Assembly (NCBI RefSeq): GCF_014652235.1
Contig: NZ_BMYK01000019.1
Span: forward strand, 1 to 64,000
Length of the DNA stretch: 64,000 nucleotides
DNA from: Pseudorhodoferax aquiterrae
Lineage (GTDB): Bacteria > Pseudomonadota > Gammaproteobacteria > Burkholderiales > Burkholderiaceae_C
Reading direction: 5' to 3'
A program made the translations under genes and the position numbers. Each line of letters opens with the position of its first letter. The stretch's first letter is position 1. Shown in pieces: positions 33,962 through 43,529 of this stretch. The notes under the pieces are model-generated. The model saw nothing but the letters and a program-made list of their open reading frames with translations. It was not told where the DNA came from and did no database searches.

Positions 33962-34037
33962 GGGTGCTTAGCTCAGTTGGTAGAGCGGCGCCCTTACAAG
34001 GCGTAGGTCGGCGGTTCGAGACCGTCAGCACCCACCA
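33962..34037 (+). tRNA. tRNA-Val (UAC anticodon)
   Basis: A 76-base cloverleaf with acceptor stem GGGTGCT/AGCACCC, D-arm AGCTCAGTTGGTAGAGC, anticodon loop CTTACAA (anticodon TAC), T-arm GGCGGTTCGAGACCGTC, and an encoded CCA end. It lies 13 bases after hupB and before a terminator. Confidence 0.97.
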
Positions 34038-34049
34038 CCCACTCCGGCC

Positions 34050-34076
34050 AAGGCGAACGATCCGTTCGCCTTTCGT
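34050..34076 (+). terminator. Terminator after tRNA-Val
   Basis: AAGGCGAAC-GATCC-GTTCGCCTT is a 9-bp hairpin followed by a partly T-rich tail (TCGTATTT). It ends the hupB/tRNA-Val transcript, perhaps incompletely, ahead of ppiD. Confidence 0.6.
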
Positions 34077-34096
34077 ATTTCTGCGAGACCATTTTC

Positions 34097-36013
34097 ATGT
34101 TCGATTTCGTCCGCCAGCACACCAAGATCATGATGGGGCTGCTGTTCCTCCTGATCATCCCGTCGTTCGTGTTCTTCGGGCTGGAAGGCTATACGCGGAT
34201 GAACGAAGGCGGCCAGGTCGTGGCGCGCGTGGCCGGCTCGGAGATCAAGCAGGCCGAGTGGGACTTCGCGCACCGCAACGAGGTGCAGCGCATGCTGGCA
34301 CAGACGCCCAGCCTGGACCCGAGCCTGCTGGATTCGCCCGAAGCCAAGTACGCCACGCTGGAGCGCCTGGTGCGCGACCGCGTGCTGGCCGTCGCGGCCG
34401 ACGAAGCCCACCTCGTGACCACCGACGCCCGCCTTGCACGCGCCTTGCAGGAAGACCCGGCCATCGCCAGCCTGCGCAAGCCCGACGGCAGCCTGGACGT
34501 GGAACGCTACCGCCTGCTCGTGGGCGCGCAGGGCATGACGCCCGAGATGTTCGAGGCCAATGCGCGTCGCCAGATCTCCACGCGCCAGGTCATGGCCGGC
34601 GTGGGCGAGTCGGGCTTCGGCGTGGCTGCTGCGGCCGATGCCACTTTCGGTGCCTTCCTGCAGCGGCGTGAGGTGCAGGTCGCGCAGTTCCCGGCCGGCG
34701 ACTTCAGCGCCGGGCTGCAACCGACCGAGGCCGAACTGGAGGCCTGGTACAAGGGGCATGTGGAACAGTTCCGCGCACCGGAGCAGGCCAAGATCGAGTA
34801 CGTGGTGCTCGACCTGGATGCCGTGAAGAAGAACATCGCGGTGAACGAGGACGACCTCAAGAGCTTCTACTCCCAGAACAACGCCCAGCTGGCCGGCAAG
34901 GAAGAACGCCGCGCCAGCCACATCCTGGTCAACGCGCCCAAGAGCGCTTCGGCGGATGAGCGCGCCAAGGCCAAGGCCCGGGCCGAGGAGCTGTTGGCCG
35001 AAGTGCGCAAGAACCCTGGCAGCTTCGCCGACGTGGCCCGCAAGAGCTCCGACGACAAGGGCTCCGCGGCCAGCGGCGGCGATCTGGACTACCTGGTCCG
35101 CAGTGCGATCGACAAGCCCATCGCGGACGCCATCTTCGGCCTGGCCAAGAAGGGCGACATCAGCGATGTGGTGGAGTCGGACTTCGGCTACCACGTGATC
35201 CAGCTGACCGACATCCGCGCCCCCAAGGTGCCGAGCTTCGCCGAGATGCGCACCCAGCTGGAGGGCGAGTTGCGCACCCAGCAGGCGCAGCGCCAGTTCG
35301 CCGAGACGGCAGAGACCTTCACGAACACGGTCTACGAACAGTCCGACAGCCTGAAGCCCGTGGCCGACAAGCTCAAGCTGCAGATCCAGACCGCCACCGT
35401 CACGCCCATGCCGGCCGCCGGCGCCACCGGCGCGCTGGCCAACGCCCGTCTGCTCGAGGCCGTGTTCTCGACCGACGCCACGCAGCAAAAGCGCAATACC
35501 GAGGCCATCGAGATCGGCACCAACCAGTTGGTTTCCGCGCGCGTGGTCGAGCACAGCCCGGCCCGCACGCAGGCGCTGGCCGAGGTGAAGGACCAGGTCC
35601 GTGCGCGCTGGATCGCCCAGCGCGCGGCCGAGCTCGCCAAGCAGAAGGGCGAGGCGCAACTGGCCGAGTGGAAGACACAGGGCGACAAGGCCAAGCTGCC
35701 GGCGGCCGTGACCATCGCGCGTGACGACACGCACCAGTTCCCGGCCAAGCTCATCGATGCCGCACTGCGCGCCGATCCGGCCGCCTTGCCGACGCTGCTC
35801 GGTGTCGACCTGGGCGAGCAAGGCTATGCGGTGGTCCGCGTCGACAAGATCGCGCCCTCGCGTGCGCTGCCGGCCGAGGCCGAGCAGCAGGTGCGCCAGC
35901 AATACGCCCAGGCCTGGGGCGCGGCCGAGACCGTGGCCTACTACAACCTGCTCAAGGAGCGCTTCAAGGTCCGCATGGAAGTTTCGGCGCCTGCGGGCAC
36001 GCCAGCCCAGTGA
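34097..36013 (+). CDS. ppiD: PpiD-like peptidyl-prolyl isomerase/periplasmic chaperone
   Basis: The 638-residue protein has an N-terminal membrane anchor (about 12-33, GLLFLLIIPSFVFFGLEGY), a SurA_N-like chaperone domain (about 40-230), a parvulin rotamase domain (about 270-370: RRASHILVNA, SGGDLDYLVRSAIDKP, VVESDFGYHVIQLTD) and a long C-terminal chaperone domain. It assists folding of exported proteins at the periplasmic face of the Sec translocon. Position after hupB supports PpiD over SurA. Confidence 0.92.
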   Translation: MFDFVRQHTKIMMGLLFLLIIPSFVFFGLEGYTRMNEGGQVVARVAGSEIKQAEWDFAHRNEVQRMLAQTPSLDPSLLDSPEAKYATLERLVRDRVLAVAADEAHLVTTDARLARALQEDPAIASLRKPDGSLDVERYRLLVGAQGMTPEMFEANARRQISTRQVMAGVGESGFGVAAAADATFGAFLQRREVQVAQFPAGDFSAGLQPTEAELEAWYKGHVEQFRAPEQAKIEYVVLDLDAVKKNIAVNEDDLKSFYSQNNAQLAGKEERRASHILVNAPKSASADERAKAKARAEELLAEVRKNPGSFADVARKSSDDKGSAASGGDLDYLVRSAIDKPIADAIFGLAKKGDISDVVESDFGYHVIQLTDIRAPKVPSFAEMRTQLEGELRTQQAQRQFAETAETFTNTVYEQSDSLKPVADKLKLQIQTATVTPMPAAGATGALANARLLEAVFSTDATQQKRNTEAIEIGTNQLVSARVVEHSPARTQALAEVKDQVRARWIAQRAAELAKQKGEAQLAEWKTQGDKAKLPAAVTIARDDTHQFPAKLIDAALRADPAALPTLLGVDLGEQGYAVVRVDKIAPSRALPAEAEQQVRQQYAQAWGAAETVAYYNLLKERFKVRMEVSAPAGTPAQ

Positions 36014-36028
36014 GGCTGAAAGCTGGGC

Positions 36029-36034
36029 TATAAT
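36029..36034 (+). promoter_or_regulatory. -10 element of tRNA-His
   Basis: A perfect TATAAT lies 14 bases before the tRNA; the -35 is not recognisable. It starts 16 bases after the ppiD stop, so tRNA-His has its own promoter. Confidence 0.65.
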
Positions 36035-36048
36035 ACTGAGCTTTCGTG

Positions 36049-36124
36049 GTGGCTGTAGCTCAGTTGGTAGAGTCCCAGATTGTGATTCTGGTTGTCGTGG
36101 GTTCGAGCCCCATCAGTCACCCCA
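36049..36124 (+). tRNA. tRNA-His (GUG anticodon)
   Basis: Acceptor stem GTGGCTG/CAGTCAC, D-arm AGCTCAGTTGGTAGAGT, anticodon loop TTGTGAT (anticodon GTG), T-arm with GGTTCGAGCCC, discriminator C and encoded CCA. A G immediately upstream (36048) supplies the G-1 specific to tRNA-His. Confidence 0.97.
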
Positions 36125-36168
36125 CCGAATTGCCGTGAAGCTTGCTTGAGGCAGGCCCAGCGGCCAGA

Positions 36169-36201
36169 TGCCTGACCTTCCGAAGGTCAGGCATTTTTTT
36201 T
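36169..36201 (+). terminator. Terminator after tRNA-His
   Basis: A perfect 11-bp stem TGCCTGACCTT/AAGGTCAGGCA with loop CCG is followed by eight T. It makes any protein start before about 36200 unlikely for the next gene. Confidence 0.95.
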
Positions 36202-36354
36202 GGCCGCATGCACCGCAGCGCCGCCCAGCTGCGCATTCGATGCAACAGTAGACGCGAGACTTGGCAGGTGTGCCGCGCAGATGTGCTAGTGTGCGTCGTT
36301 GCGTCAAGGTCCTGCGGTCCACTGGCCGCGGGCGTGCCACATGGGAGAACGAGC

Positions 36355-38886
36355 TTGAGCAGCAGTGGGCATCCATCGGACCAATATGCCGTCGAAGGCG
36401 GGTCGGAGGCGGACCACTTTTACCTCGACGAGGGCGCCGAGGCGCCGGGCCTGCAAGGCATGCCGGCCGAACTCGTGGCGGTGTTCGACAACCTGCCCGT
36501 CATGGTCTGCTGCATGGACTTCGGCGCGGAGGTGCCAGTGCTGTACTGGAACCGCGAGTGCGAGCGCTGCTCGGGCTACAGCGCTGCCGAGATCGTGGGC
36601 AACCCCGGCGCCTTGCAGTTGCTCTATCCCGAGCCCCTGTACCTGGCGCGCAAGACGGCCGACATCCTGGCCCAGGGCCCGCATTTTCGCGGGCTCGAGT
36701 GGACGCTGACCAGCAAGGACAACGGCAAGCGGCGCATCGCCTGGTCCTCGGTCGAGGGTTTGGCGATGCAAGGCGGGCAGCGCTGGTGCCTGGGCCTGGA
36801 CATCACGGCCCATTCGGAGTCGCATCGGCTGCTGCGCGACCGCGACAAGCTGCTGACCTCGGTGTTCCGCCATCTGCCGGACATGGTCTACCTCAAGGAT
36901 GGCGAAGGCCGCTGGTTGCTGGCCAACCCGACCGCGCGCGCCGTGCTGGGCCTGGCCGAGCAGGAGGGCCGCAGCGCGAGCAGCCTGGAGGTGGTGGAGC
37001 CCAGTCGCCCCGCCGCCATCGACCTGGACCACAGCGCGCTGACCGAAGAGGCGACCTGGCAGTCCGGCCGGCTCTCGCACGTGCAGGAGGCCAACGACGA
37101 TGGCCACGGCAACCTGCGCTACTACGACGTGATCCGCGTGCCAACCTTCGGCCGGCGCGGCCAGCGCCTGCATCTGCTGGTGGTGCGGCGCGACGTGACC
37201 GACCAGCGCGTCGCGGCGACCAAGCTGGAACTGGCCGGCCGCGTGCTGGAGCAGAGCACCGACGGCATCATCATCACCGACGCGGACAACCGCATCATCA
37301 TGGTCAACGCGGCCTTCGCCGAAATCACCGGCTACCAGGTCGAGGAGGTGCTGGGACGCGACCCGAAGTTCCTGGCCTCCGGCCAGCACGACAAGGCCTT
37401 CTATGCGCAGATGTGGGCCGTGCTGGCCGAGCAGGGCCGTTGGAGCGGCGAGATCTGGAACCGGCGCCGCAACGGCGAGGTGTATCCGCAGTGGCTGAGC
37501 CTGTCGGCGCTGCGCCAACGCGCCACCGATGAGATCACGCACTACGTCGCGGCCTTCTCCGACCTGAGCTCGCGCAAGGCAGCAGAGGAGAAGATCGCCT
37601 ACCTCGCGAGCAAGGATGTGATCACGGGGCTGCCCAACCGCGCCCAGGCGACCTTGCAGGCCAGTCTCGCGCTCAAGCATGCCGAGCTCGGTAACGACCG
37701 CGTGGCCCTGATCGTCATCGACGTCGACAATTTCAAGAACCTCAACGATTCGCTGGGCCACAGCGTGGGCGACCAGCTGCTGCGTGAGATCGGTGCGCGC
37801 CTGCTGGGCCAGGCCCGCGAGCGCACCATGGTCGGCCGCCTGAGCGGCGACGAGTTCATGGTGCTGCTCTCCGGCGTGCACAGCACGGCCGAGGCCGCCC
37901 ATGCCGTGCGCGCGCTGATGGACCTGCTGGGTCAGCCGGTGGTGCTGGGCGATCTGCCGGTGAACGTCTCCGTCTCGGCCGGCATCGCCATGTTTCCGAG
38001 CGACGGCACCGACTTCGACACGCTGTTCGGCCGCGCCGACGCGGCCATGTTCGCTGCCAAGCGCAAGGGCCGTGCGGCCTACCAGTTCGCCAGCGCGCTC
38101 ATGAACGAGGCGGCCATCGACCGGCTGCAGATCGAGACCTCGCTGCGCCGCGCGATCGAGCAGCAGGCGCTGCGCCTGGAGTACCAGCCGCTGGTGCACC
38201 TGGCCAGCGGGCGCATCGTCGGTGCCGAGGCGCTGTGCCGCTGGGACGATCCAGAGCGCGGCGCCGTGCCACCCGGCCTGTTCATCCCCATCGCCGAGGA
38301 CTGCGGCTTGATCGAGGCGCTGGGCGGCTGGGTGCTCAAGACGGCGGCGCTGCAACTGCGCGCATGGCACGATGCTGGCCACACCGAGCTCATGATGGCC
38401 GTGAACCTGTCGGCGCGGCAGTTCCAGCGCGGTGTGGTGCTGCAGCAGGTGGAGGACGCGCTCGTCACCTCCGGCATCGCGCCCGACCGCCTCGAACTGG
38501 AACTGACCGAGACCGTGCTGCTGCACGATGGCGACGCGGTCATGGCCACGCTGCGCCGGCTCAAGGCACTTGGCACCAAGCTTTCGATGGACGATTTCGG
38601 CACCGGCTACTCCAGTTTGGCCTACCTGCGCCGCTTCAAGTTCGACAAGATCAAGATCGACCGCTCCTTCGTCTGCGACCTGATCGACGATCCGGACAAT
38701 GCCGCCATCGTGCGCGGCATCATCTCACTGGCGCAGAGCCTGGGGCTGTCGGTGCTGGCCGAGGGCGTGGAGACCGACGCCATCGCGCAGCGCCTGAAGC
38801 ACCTGCAGTGCACCTTCGCGCAGGGCTACCTGTTCGACCGGCCGCTGCGGCCGGAAGACTTCGGCGCGCGGCTCGGCACGCCCTGA
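36355..38886 (+). CDS. PAS-GGDEF-EAL cyclic-di-GMP signalling protein
   Basis: Soluble sensor enzyme of about 843 residues: two or three PAS domains (about 30-410), a GGDEF domain with degenerate first position (SGDEF, residues 497-501), and an EAL domain with EAL at 625-627, DDFGTGYSSL and AEGVET. The intact EAL motifs predict cyclic-di-GMP phosphodiesterase activity. The Ser-for-Gly change may still permit cyclase activity. The frame is open from 36142, but that crosses the tRNA terminator. A TTG at 36355 preceded by GGGAGA gives the best start; ATG 36460 is an alternative. No membrane segment. Confidence 0.85.
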   Translation: MSSSGHPSDQYAVEGGSEADHFYLDEGAEAPGLQGMPAELVAVFDNLPVMVCCMDFGAEVPVLYWNRECERCSGYSAAEIVGNPGALQLLYPEPLYLARKTADILAQGPHFRGLEWTLTSKDNGKRRIAWSSVEGLAMQGGQRWCLGLDITAHSESHRLLRDRDKLLTSVFRHLPDMVYLKDGEGRWLLANPTARAVLGLAEQEGRSASSLEVVEPSRPAAIDLDHSALTEEATWQSGRLSHVQEANDDGHGNLRYYDVIRVPTFGRRGQRLHLLVVRRDVTDQRVAATKLELAGRVLEQSTDGIIITDADNRIIMVNAAFAEITGYQVEEVLGRDPKFLASGQHDKAFYAQMWAVLAEQGRWSGEIWNRRRNGEVYPQWLSLSALRQRATDEITHYVAAFSDLSSRKAAEEKIAYLASKDVITGLPNRAQATLQASLALKHAELGNDRVALIVIDVDNFKNLNDSLGHSVGDQLLREIGARLLGQARERTMVGRLSGDEFMVLLSGVHSTAEAAHAVRALMDLLGQPVVLGDLPVNVSVSAGIAMFPSDGTDFDTLFGRADAAMFAAKRKGRAAYQFASALMNEAAIDRLQIETSLRRAIEQQALRLEYQPLVHLASGRIVGAEALCRWDDPERGAVPPGLFIPIAEDCGLIEALGGWVLKTAALQLRAWHDAGHTELMMAVNLSARQFQRGVVLQQVEDALVTSGIAPDRLELELTETVLLHDGDAVMATLRRLKALGTKLSMDDFGTGYSSLAYLRRFKFDKIKIDRSFVCDLIDDPDNAAIVRGIISLAQSLGLSVLAEGVETDAIAQRLKHLQCTFAQGYLFDRPLRPEDFGARLGTP

Positions 38887-38893
38887 AGCGGCC

Positions 38894-39889
38894 TCAGGCG
38901 CCGGGGTTCACGAGCACCAGCTTGCCCTTGACGCCGCGCGAGCCCATGTGGGCGTAGGCCGCCTTGAGCTCGGACATGGGCATGGTGCTGTCGATGACGG
39001 GCTTGATCTTGCCCTCGGCGTACCACCGGGCCAGTTCGGCCAGGGCCGCTGCGCTGGCCTTGGGCTCGGCGCGCGAGAAGCCGCCCCAGAACACGCCAAC
39101 GATGGACGCGCCCTTGAGCAGCGCCAGGTTCAGCGGCAGCGAGGGGATGGGACCCGAGGCGAAGCCGACCACCAGGTAGCGGCCGCGCCAGGCGATCGAA
39201 CGGAAGACCGGTTCGGCGAATTCGCCGCCCACGGGGTCGTAGACCACGTCGGGGCCCTTGCCGTCGGTGAGCTTCTTGATTTCGTCGCGCAGGCTGCCCG
39301 AGGCGGTGTGCTCGCTGTAGTTGATGGTCGCATCCGCACCCAGGGAGCGGCACAGCGCGCACTTCTCCTCGCTCGATGCGGCGGCGATCACGCGCGCGCC
39401 CATGGCCTTGGCGATCTGGATCGCCGAAGTGCCCACGCCGCCGGCCGCGCCCAGCACCAGCACGGTCTCGCCAGCCTTGAGCTGCGCGCGGTCGACCAGC
39501 GCATGGTGCGAGGTGGCGTAGATCATGATGAAGGCCGCCGCATCCACGTGCGGGAAGCCGGCCGGCAGCGGCATGCAGGTGGCTGCCTGGGCCAGCGCAT
39601 GGGTGCCGAAGCCGCCGGTGCCTGCCAGGCAGGCCACGTTCTGGCCCACCGCGAGGTTGCGCACGCCTTCGCCCACGGCCTCGACCACGCCCGCGAATTC
39701 CGAACCCGGTACGAAGGGCAGCTCGGGCTTCATCTGGTATTTGTTCTGCACGATCAGCAGATCGGGGAAATTGAGGCTGGCGGCGTGGATGCGCACCAGC
39801 ACCTGGCCGGGGCCGGGCTGCGGCGTCGGCAGTTCCTTCCAGACCAATGCGTCCACGCCCACCGGGTTCTCGCACAACCATGCCTGCAT
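38894..39889 (-). CDS. NADPH:quinone oxidoreductase family (zinc-independent MDR)
   Basis: Medium-chain dehydrogenase/reductase of 331 residues lacking the structural zinc lobe. It shows PGPGQVLVRIHAASLNFPDLL, GSEFAGVVEAVG, and the nucleotide-binding VLVLGAAGGVGTSAIQIAKAMGA loop. Closest in style to QorA-like NADPH:quinone reductases, although enoyl reductases share the motifs. The start ATG 39887-39889 has AAGGAGA upstream; the frame upstream is a shadow. It converges with the GGDEF-EAL gene (7-base gap). Confidence 0.88.
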   Translation of the reverse strand: MQAWLCENPVGVDALVWKELPTPQPGPGQVLVRIHAASLNFPDLLIVQNKYQMKPELPFVPGSEFAGVVEAVGEGVRNLAVGQNVACLAGTGGFGTHALAQAATCMPLPAGFPHVDAAAFIMIYATSHHALVDRAQLKAGETVLVLGAAGGVGTSAIQIAKAMGARVIAAASSEEKCALCRSLGADATINYSEHTASGSLRDEIKKLTDGKGPDVVYDPVGGEFAEPVFRSIAWRGRYLVVGFASGPIPSLPLNLALLKGASIVGVFWGGFSRAEPKASAAALAELARWYAEGKIKPVIDSTMPMSELKAAYAHMGSRGVKGKLVLVNPGA

Positions 39890-40006
39890 CTCGTGTCTCC
39901 TTGGGTTCAGCCTTGAGGGATGGGGCGCATGATAGGCGGCGCCCCGGCCGCGCCGGGCGGCGCTTTGTCCCGCCCGCGACGCCCATGGCACTGCGTAGGG
40001 CGCCCC

Positions 40007-40012
40007 TACAAT
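40007..40012 (+). promoter_or_regulatory. -10 element (TACAAT) for surE
   Basis: TACAAT lies 16-22 bases before the two candidate surE start codons. The -35 region is not convincing. Confidence 0.4.
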
Positions 40013-40034
40013 GCCGGCACTTCGAGCCATGCCC

Positions 40035-40811
40035 ATGAAGATCCTGATCTGCAACGACGATGGTTACCAGGCACCCGGCGTCGCCGCGCTGTACGAGGCG
40101 CTCAAGGACGTTGCCGAGGTCGAGGTCATCGCCCCCGAACAGAACAACAGCGCCAAGTCCAACGCCTTGACGCTGAACGCGCCGCTCTATGTGCACCAGG
40201 GCGCCAACGGATTCCGCTACGTCAACGGCACACCGGCCGACTGCATGCACATCGCGCTGACCGGGCTGCTCGGCTACCGGCCCGACCTGGTGGTCTCGGG
40301 CATCAACAACGGCGCCAACATGGGCGACGACACCATTTATTCGGGCACCGTGGGCGCGGCCATGGAAGCCTACCTGTTCGGCATCCCCGCCGTGGCCTTC
40401 TCGCAGACCGAGAAGGGCTGGCAGCACCTGGACGCCGCCGGCGCCACGGCGCGCGCGCTGGTGCTGCAGCTGATGCAGCAGCACGCCGTGGGCGACGCGC
40501 CCTGGCTGCTCAACGTGAACATTCCGAACCGGCCGCTGGATCAGCTCAAGCCGGCCAAGGTCTGCCGCCTCGGCCGGCGCCATGCGGCCGAGCGCGTGAT
40601 CACCATGGACAGCCCGCGCGGCGAAACCATGTACTGGATCGGCGGCGCCGGCGCGGCCAAGGACGGCGCCGACGGCACGGATTTCCACGCCACCGCCCAG
40701 GGCCATGTGTCGATCACGCCCTTGCAGGTGGACCTCACCGACCATCCGCGGCTGGCCCATTGGACAGACCTGCTCGCGGGTGTATCGGGCGGGTCGCGTA
40801 CCGCGGCGTGA
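40035..40811 (+). CDS. surE: 5'/3'-nucleotidase SurE
   Basis: SurE is a metal-dependent survival nucleotidase acting on nucleoside monophosphates. The protein begins MKILICNDDG, with metal ligands Asp8 and Asp9, and continues with APEQNNSAKSNALTL and VVSGINNGANMGDDTIYSGT. The 258-residue length is normal. An ATG two codons earlier (40029) is also usable. It is first of the conserved surE-pcm-nlpD-rpoS block and overlaps pcm by one base (TGATG). Confidence 0.96.
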   Translation: MKILICNDDGYQAPGVAALYEALKDVAEVEVIAPEQNNSAKSNALTLNAPLYVHQGANGFRYVNGTPADCMHIALTGLLGYRPDLVVSGINNGANMGDDTIYSGTVGAAMEAYLFGIPAVAFSQTEKGWQHLDAAGATARALVLQLMQQHAVGDAPWLLNVNIPNRPLDQLKPAKVCRLGRRHAAERVITMDSPRGETMYWIGGAGAAKDGADGTDFHATAQGHVSITPLQVDLTDHPRLAHWTDLLAGVSGGSRTAA

Positions 40812-41575
40812 TGGGCACGCGTCCAAGCTTTCCCGCACGTTTGAACAACGGCCCGGCACCCGTGGCGGCGCCCGCGCGGCCGCGTGCCGCGCTGCCGCCC
40901 GTGGCGGCGCCCGTGTCGGCCCGGGCCGACTTCAGCGCCATGCGCCAGCGCATGGTGCGCCGCCTGGCAGCGGGCGGCGTGCAGTCCGCCGCCGTCCTGG
41001 CCGCCATGGGCACGGTCGAGCGGGACCGCTTCATCGACAGTGCGCTCGTGGCCCAGGCCTACGAAGACACCAGTCTGCCGATCGGCCTGAACCAGACCAT
41101 CTCCAAGCCCAACGTGGTGGCCCGCATGTGCGAGCTGTTGCTGGGCGCCGAGCTTGCACGCGAGGGCAAGCCCGCGCGCGTGCTCGAGATCGGCACGGGC
41201 TGTGGTTACCAGGCGGCCGTGCTGTCCTTGCTGGCCCGCGAGGTCTACAGCATCGAGCGCCTGCGCGGCCTGCACGAGAAGGCGCGCGAGAACCTGCGCC
41301 CGTTCCGGCTGCCGAACGTGCACCTGCTGTTCGGCGACGGCATGGCCGGCTACGCCAAGGGCGCGCCTTATGCGGCCATCATCGCCGCGGCCGGTGGCGA
41401 GGCCGTGCCGCAGGCCTGGCTGGACCAGCTGGCCGTCGGCGGCCGCCTGGTGGCGCCGGTGGCCGGGCAGGGCGGGCAGCAGGCCTTGGTGGTGATCGAC
41501 CGCACGGCCCAGGGACTGCGCCAGCAGCTGCTCGAAGCCGTGCATTTCGTGCCTTTAAAATCCGGCGTTGCTTAA
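40811..41575 (+). CDS. pcm: Protein-L-isoaspartate O-methyltransferase
   Basis: Pcm methylates isoaspartyl residues in aged proteins so they can be repaired. The 254-residue protein has an Ala/Pro-rich extension of about 38 residues before the catalytic domain. It shows YEDTSLPIGLNQTISKP and the SAM-binding VLEIGTGCGYQAAVLS motif. It is coupled to surE (TGATG), and its 3' end carries the nlpD promoter-like TAAAAT. Confidence 0.94.
   Translation: MGTRPSFPARLNNGPAPVAAPARPRAALPPVAAPVSARADFSAMRQRMVRRLAAGGVQSAAVLAAMGTVERDRFIDSALVAQAYEDTSLPIGLNQTISKPNVVARMCELLLGAELAREGKPARVLEIGTGCGYQAAVLSLLAREVYSIERLRGLHEKARENLRPFRLPNVHLLFGDGMAGYAKGAPYAAIIAAAGGEAVPQAWLDQLAVGGRLVAPVAGQGGQQALVVIDRTAQGLRQQLLEAVHFVPLKSGVA
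41556..41561 (+). promoter_or_regulatory. -10-like element for nlpD-rpoS inside pcm
   Basis: TAAAAT lies inside the last codons of pcm, 27 bases before the nlpD ATG. The -35 is weak. Confidence 0.35.
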
Positions 41576-41588
41576 ACGGAGTGCGTAC

Positions 41589-42506
41589 ATGGTGTTGGGC
41601 GTAGGGCGGCGATGGCACGGGGTGGTGGCGCTGATGGTGGCGTTGGCCCTGGGTGCGTGCGCGAGCCGCAATGTGCCTGTGCGCGGTGCACCGGTGGAAA
41701 ACCGTGGCACCAGCGCAGGCGAACAGATCGCTACGGCGCCGGCAGAGACGCCGGCCAAACCGGTGGACCCGAACGCGGGCAAGCCGGGTTACTACACGGT
41801 CAAACCCGGTGACACGCTGATCCGCATCGGCCTGGACACGGGGCAGAACTGGCGCGACATCGTGCGCTGGAACAACATCGAGAACCCCAACCTGATCGAG
41901 GTCGGACAGGTCTTTCGCGTGGTGCCGCCGGGCGCCCATGTGGCGGAGAGTGGCGTGGTCACGCGGCCCGTGGCACCGACCAGCAGCGCCCAGGCGACGC
42001 CGCTGGGGCCGGCCGCTTCGGCCAGCGCCCCGCGGCCTGCCGCGAGCGCGGCTGCGGCACCGGTCGCCGAGCCTGCTCCTGCGCCTGCGCCAGCCGCACC
42101 GCCGGCCGTGGCGGCCGCGGGCGGCAGCGAAGACATGGCCTTCATCTGGCCGGCATCGGGCAGCCTGATCGGCAGCTTCGACGAGGCCAAGAACAAGGGC
42201 GTGGACCTGGCCGGCAAGGCCGGCGATGCCGTGCTGGCCGCGGCCGACGGCAAGGTGGTCTATGCCGGTGCCGGCCTGCGCGGCTACGGCAACCTGATCA
42301 TCCTCAAGCACAACAACACCTACCTCACGGCCTACGCCCACAACCAGTCGCTGCTGGTCAAGGAAGACCAGACCGTGCGCAAGGGCCAGAAGGTGGCCGA
42401 GATGGGCAACAGCGACGCCGACCGCGTCAAGCTGCACTTCGAGATCCGGCGCCAGGGGCGGCCGGTCGATCCGCTCAAGTACCTGCCGCCGCGCCCGGCG
42501 CCGTGA
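41589..42506 (+). CDS. nlpD: NlpD-like LysM/M23 lipoprotein
   Basis: Lipoprotein activator of amidase-mediated septum splitting. The 305-residue protein has a lipobox (LALGAC), one LysM domain (about 68-113, [14 protein letters not shown]), an Ala/Pro linker, and a C-terminal M23 domain. The M23 domain reads NKGVDLAG where catalytic enzymes have His, so it is a non-catalytic regulator, as in E. coli NlpD. I use the ATG at 41589 with GGAG seven bases upstream; a TTG at 41568 overlaps pcm. It sits directly before rpoS. Confidence 0.93.
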   Translation: MVLGVGRRWHGVVALMVALALGACASRNVPVRGAPVENRGTSAGEQIATAPAETPAKPVDPNAGKPGYYTVKPGDTLIRIGLDTGQNWRDIVRWNNIENPNLIEVGQVFRVVPPGAHVAESGVVTRPVAPTSSAQATPLGPAASASAPRPAASAAAAPVAEPAPAPAPAAPPAVAAAGGSEDMAFIWPASGSLIGSFDEAKNKGVDLAGKAGDAVLAAADGKVVYAGAGLRGYGNLIILKHNNTYLTAYAHNQSLLVKEDQTVRKGQKVAEMGNSDADRVKLHFEIRRQGRPVDPLKYLPPRPAP

Positions 42507-42507
42507 C

Positions 42508-43485
42508 ATGAAGAAGCACAACGCATCCAGCCCAGCCCCCGAGCCAGATGCGTTGCAGGCGCCTTCTTCCGCTGCAGAGGCGCCGCCGTCCGGCGAACGG
42601 GCGGCCCTGCTGGACGATGTGCCGCTCGACGGTGAGTCCAGCGACATCCTGACCATGTACCTGCGCGACGTGCGGCGCACTGCCTTGTTCACGCCGCAGC
42701 AGGAGTTCGACACGGCCACGCGCGCGCGGGCCGGTGACTTCGAAGCCCGCCAGGCCATGATCGAGCACAACCTGCGGCTCGTCGTCAGCATCGCCAAGAA
42801 CTACCTGGGCCGTGGCGTGCCCATGAGCGACTTGATCGAGGAGGGCAACCTCGGCCTCATGCACGCCATCGACAAGTTCGAGCCCGAGCGCGGCTTTCGC
42901 TTCTCGACCTATGCGACCTGGTGGATCCGCCAATCGGTCGAGCGCGCCGTGATGAACCAGGGCCGTGTGATCCGCCTGCCCGTGCACGTGGTGCGCGAAC
43001 TGCAACAGGTGCTGCGGGCCCGGCGCACGCTGGAGAACGATTCGGCCTTCCAGGCGCTGCGCCCCGACGGTGTGCGCGTGGACGACGTGGCCTCGCTGCT
43101 GGGCCGCGACGTGCAGGAGGTCGCCGACCTGCTGGCGCTGGCCGAGACGCCGCGCTCGCTCGACGCTTCGCTGGACCGCTCCGACGACAGCGGCACCCTG
43201 GCCGACACCCTGACCGACGACCAGGCGCCCGACCCGTCCAGCATCACGCACTCGCGCGAGGTCGAGGAACTGCTGGAGACCTGGATCGGTGCGCTGTCCG
43301 CGCGCGAGCGCGAGGTGCTGGATGGCCGCTTCGGCCTGCACGACCGCGAGCCGGAAACCCTGGACACGCTGAGCGAGCGACTGAGCCTCACGCGCGAGCG
43401 CGTGCGGCAGATCCAGAACGAGGCGCTGCGCAAGCTGAAGCAGCACCTGGGGCGCAACGGCGTCGACCGCGACGCGCTGCTGTAG
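42508..43485 (+). CDS. rpoS: RNA polymerase sigma factor RpoS
   Basis: Stationary-phase/general-stress sigma factor, 325 residues. Region 1.2/2 is recognisable ([18 protein letters not shown], then [31 protein letters not shown]), with region 3 and region 4 ([12 protein letters not shown] and [20 protein letters not shown]). It starts one base after the nlpD stop, so it is transcribed with nlpD, probably plus a promoter inside nlpD as known in enterics. Context and length separate it from RpoD and RpoH. Confidence 0.95.
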   Translation: MKKHNASSPAPEPDALQAPSSAAEAPPSGERAALLDDVPLDGESSDILTMYLRDVRRTALFTPQQEFDTATRARAGDFEARQAMIEHNLRLVVSIAKNYLGRGVPMSDLIEEGNLGLMHAIDKFEPERGFRFSTYATWWIRQSVERAVMNQGRVIRLPVHVVRELQQVLRARRTLENDSAFQALRPDGVRVDDVASLLGRDVQEVADLLALAETPRSLDASLDRSDDSGTLADTLTDDQAPDPSSITHSREVEELLETWIGALSAREREVLDGRFGLHDREPETLDTLSERLSLTRERVRQIQNEALRKLKQHLGRNGVDRDALL

Positions 43486-43514
43486 CTGCGCCCGGGCCGC
43501 ATGGGGTGGCCTGA

Positions 43515-43529
43515 GACAATCGGGCCATG
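43515..43529 (+). promoter_or_regulatory. -10 element placing the rlmD start at the ATG
   Basis: GACAAT (43515-43520), six bases, then ATG (43527): the same spacing as uvrC and pgsA, implying a leaderless message. Confidence 0.35.
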
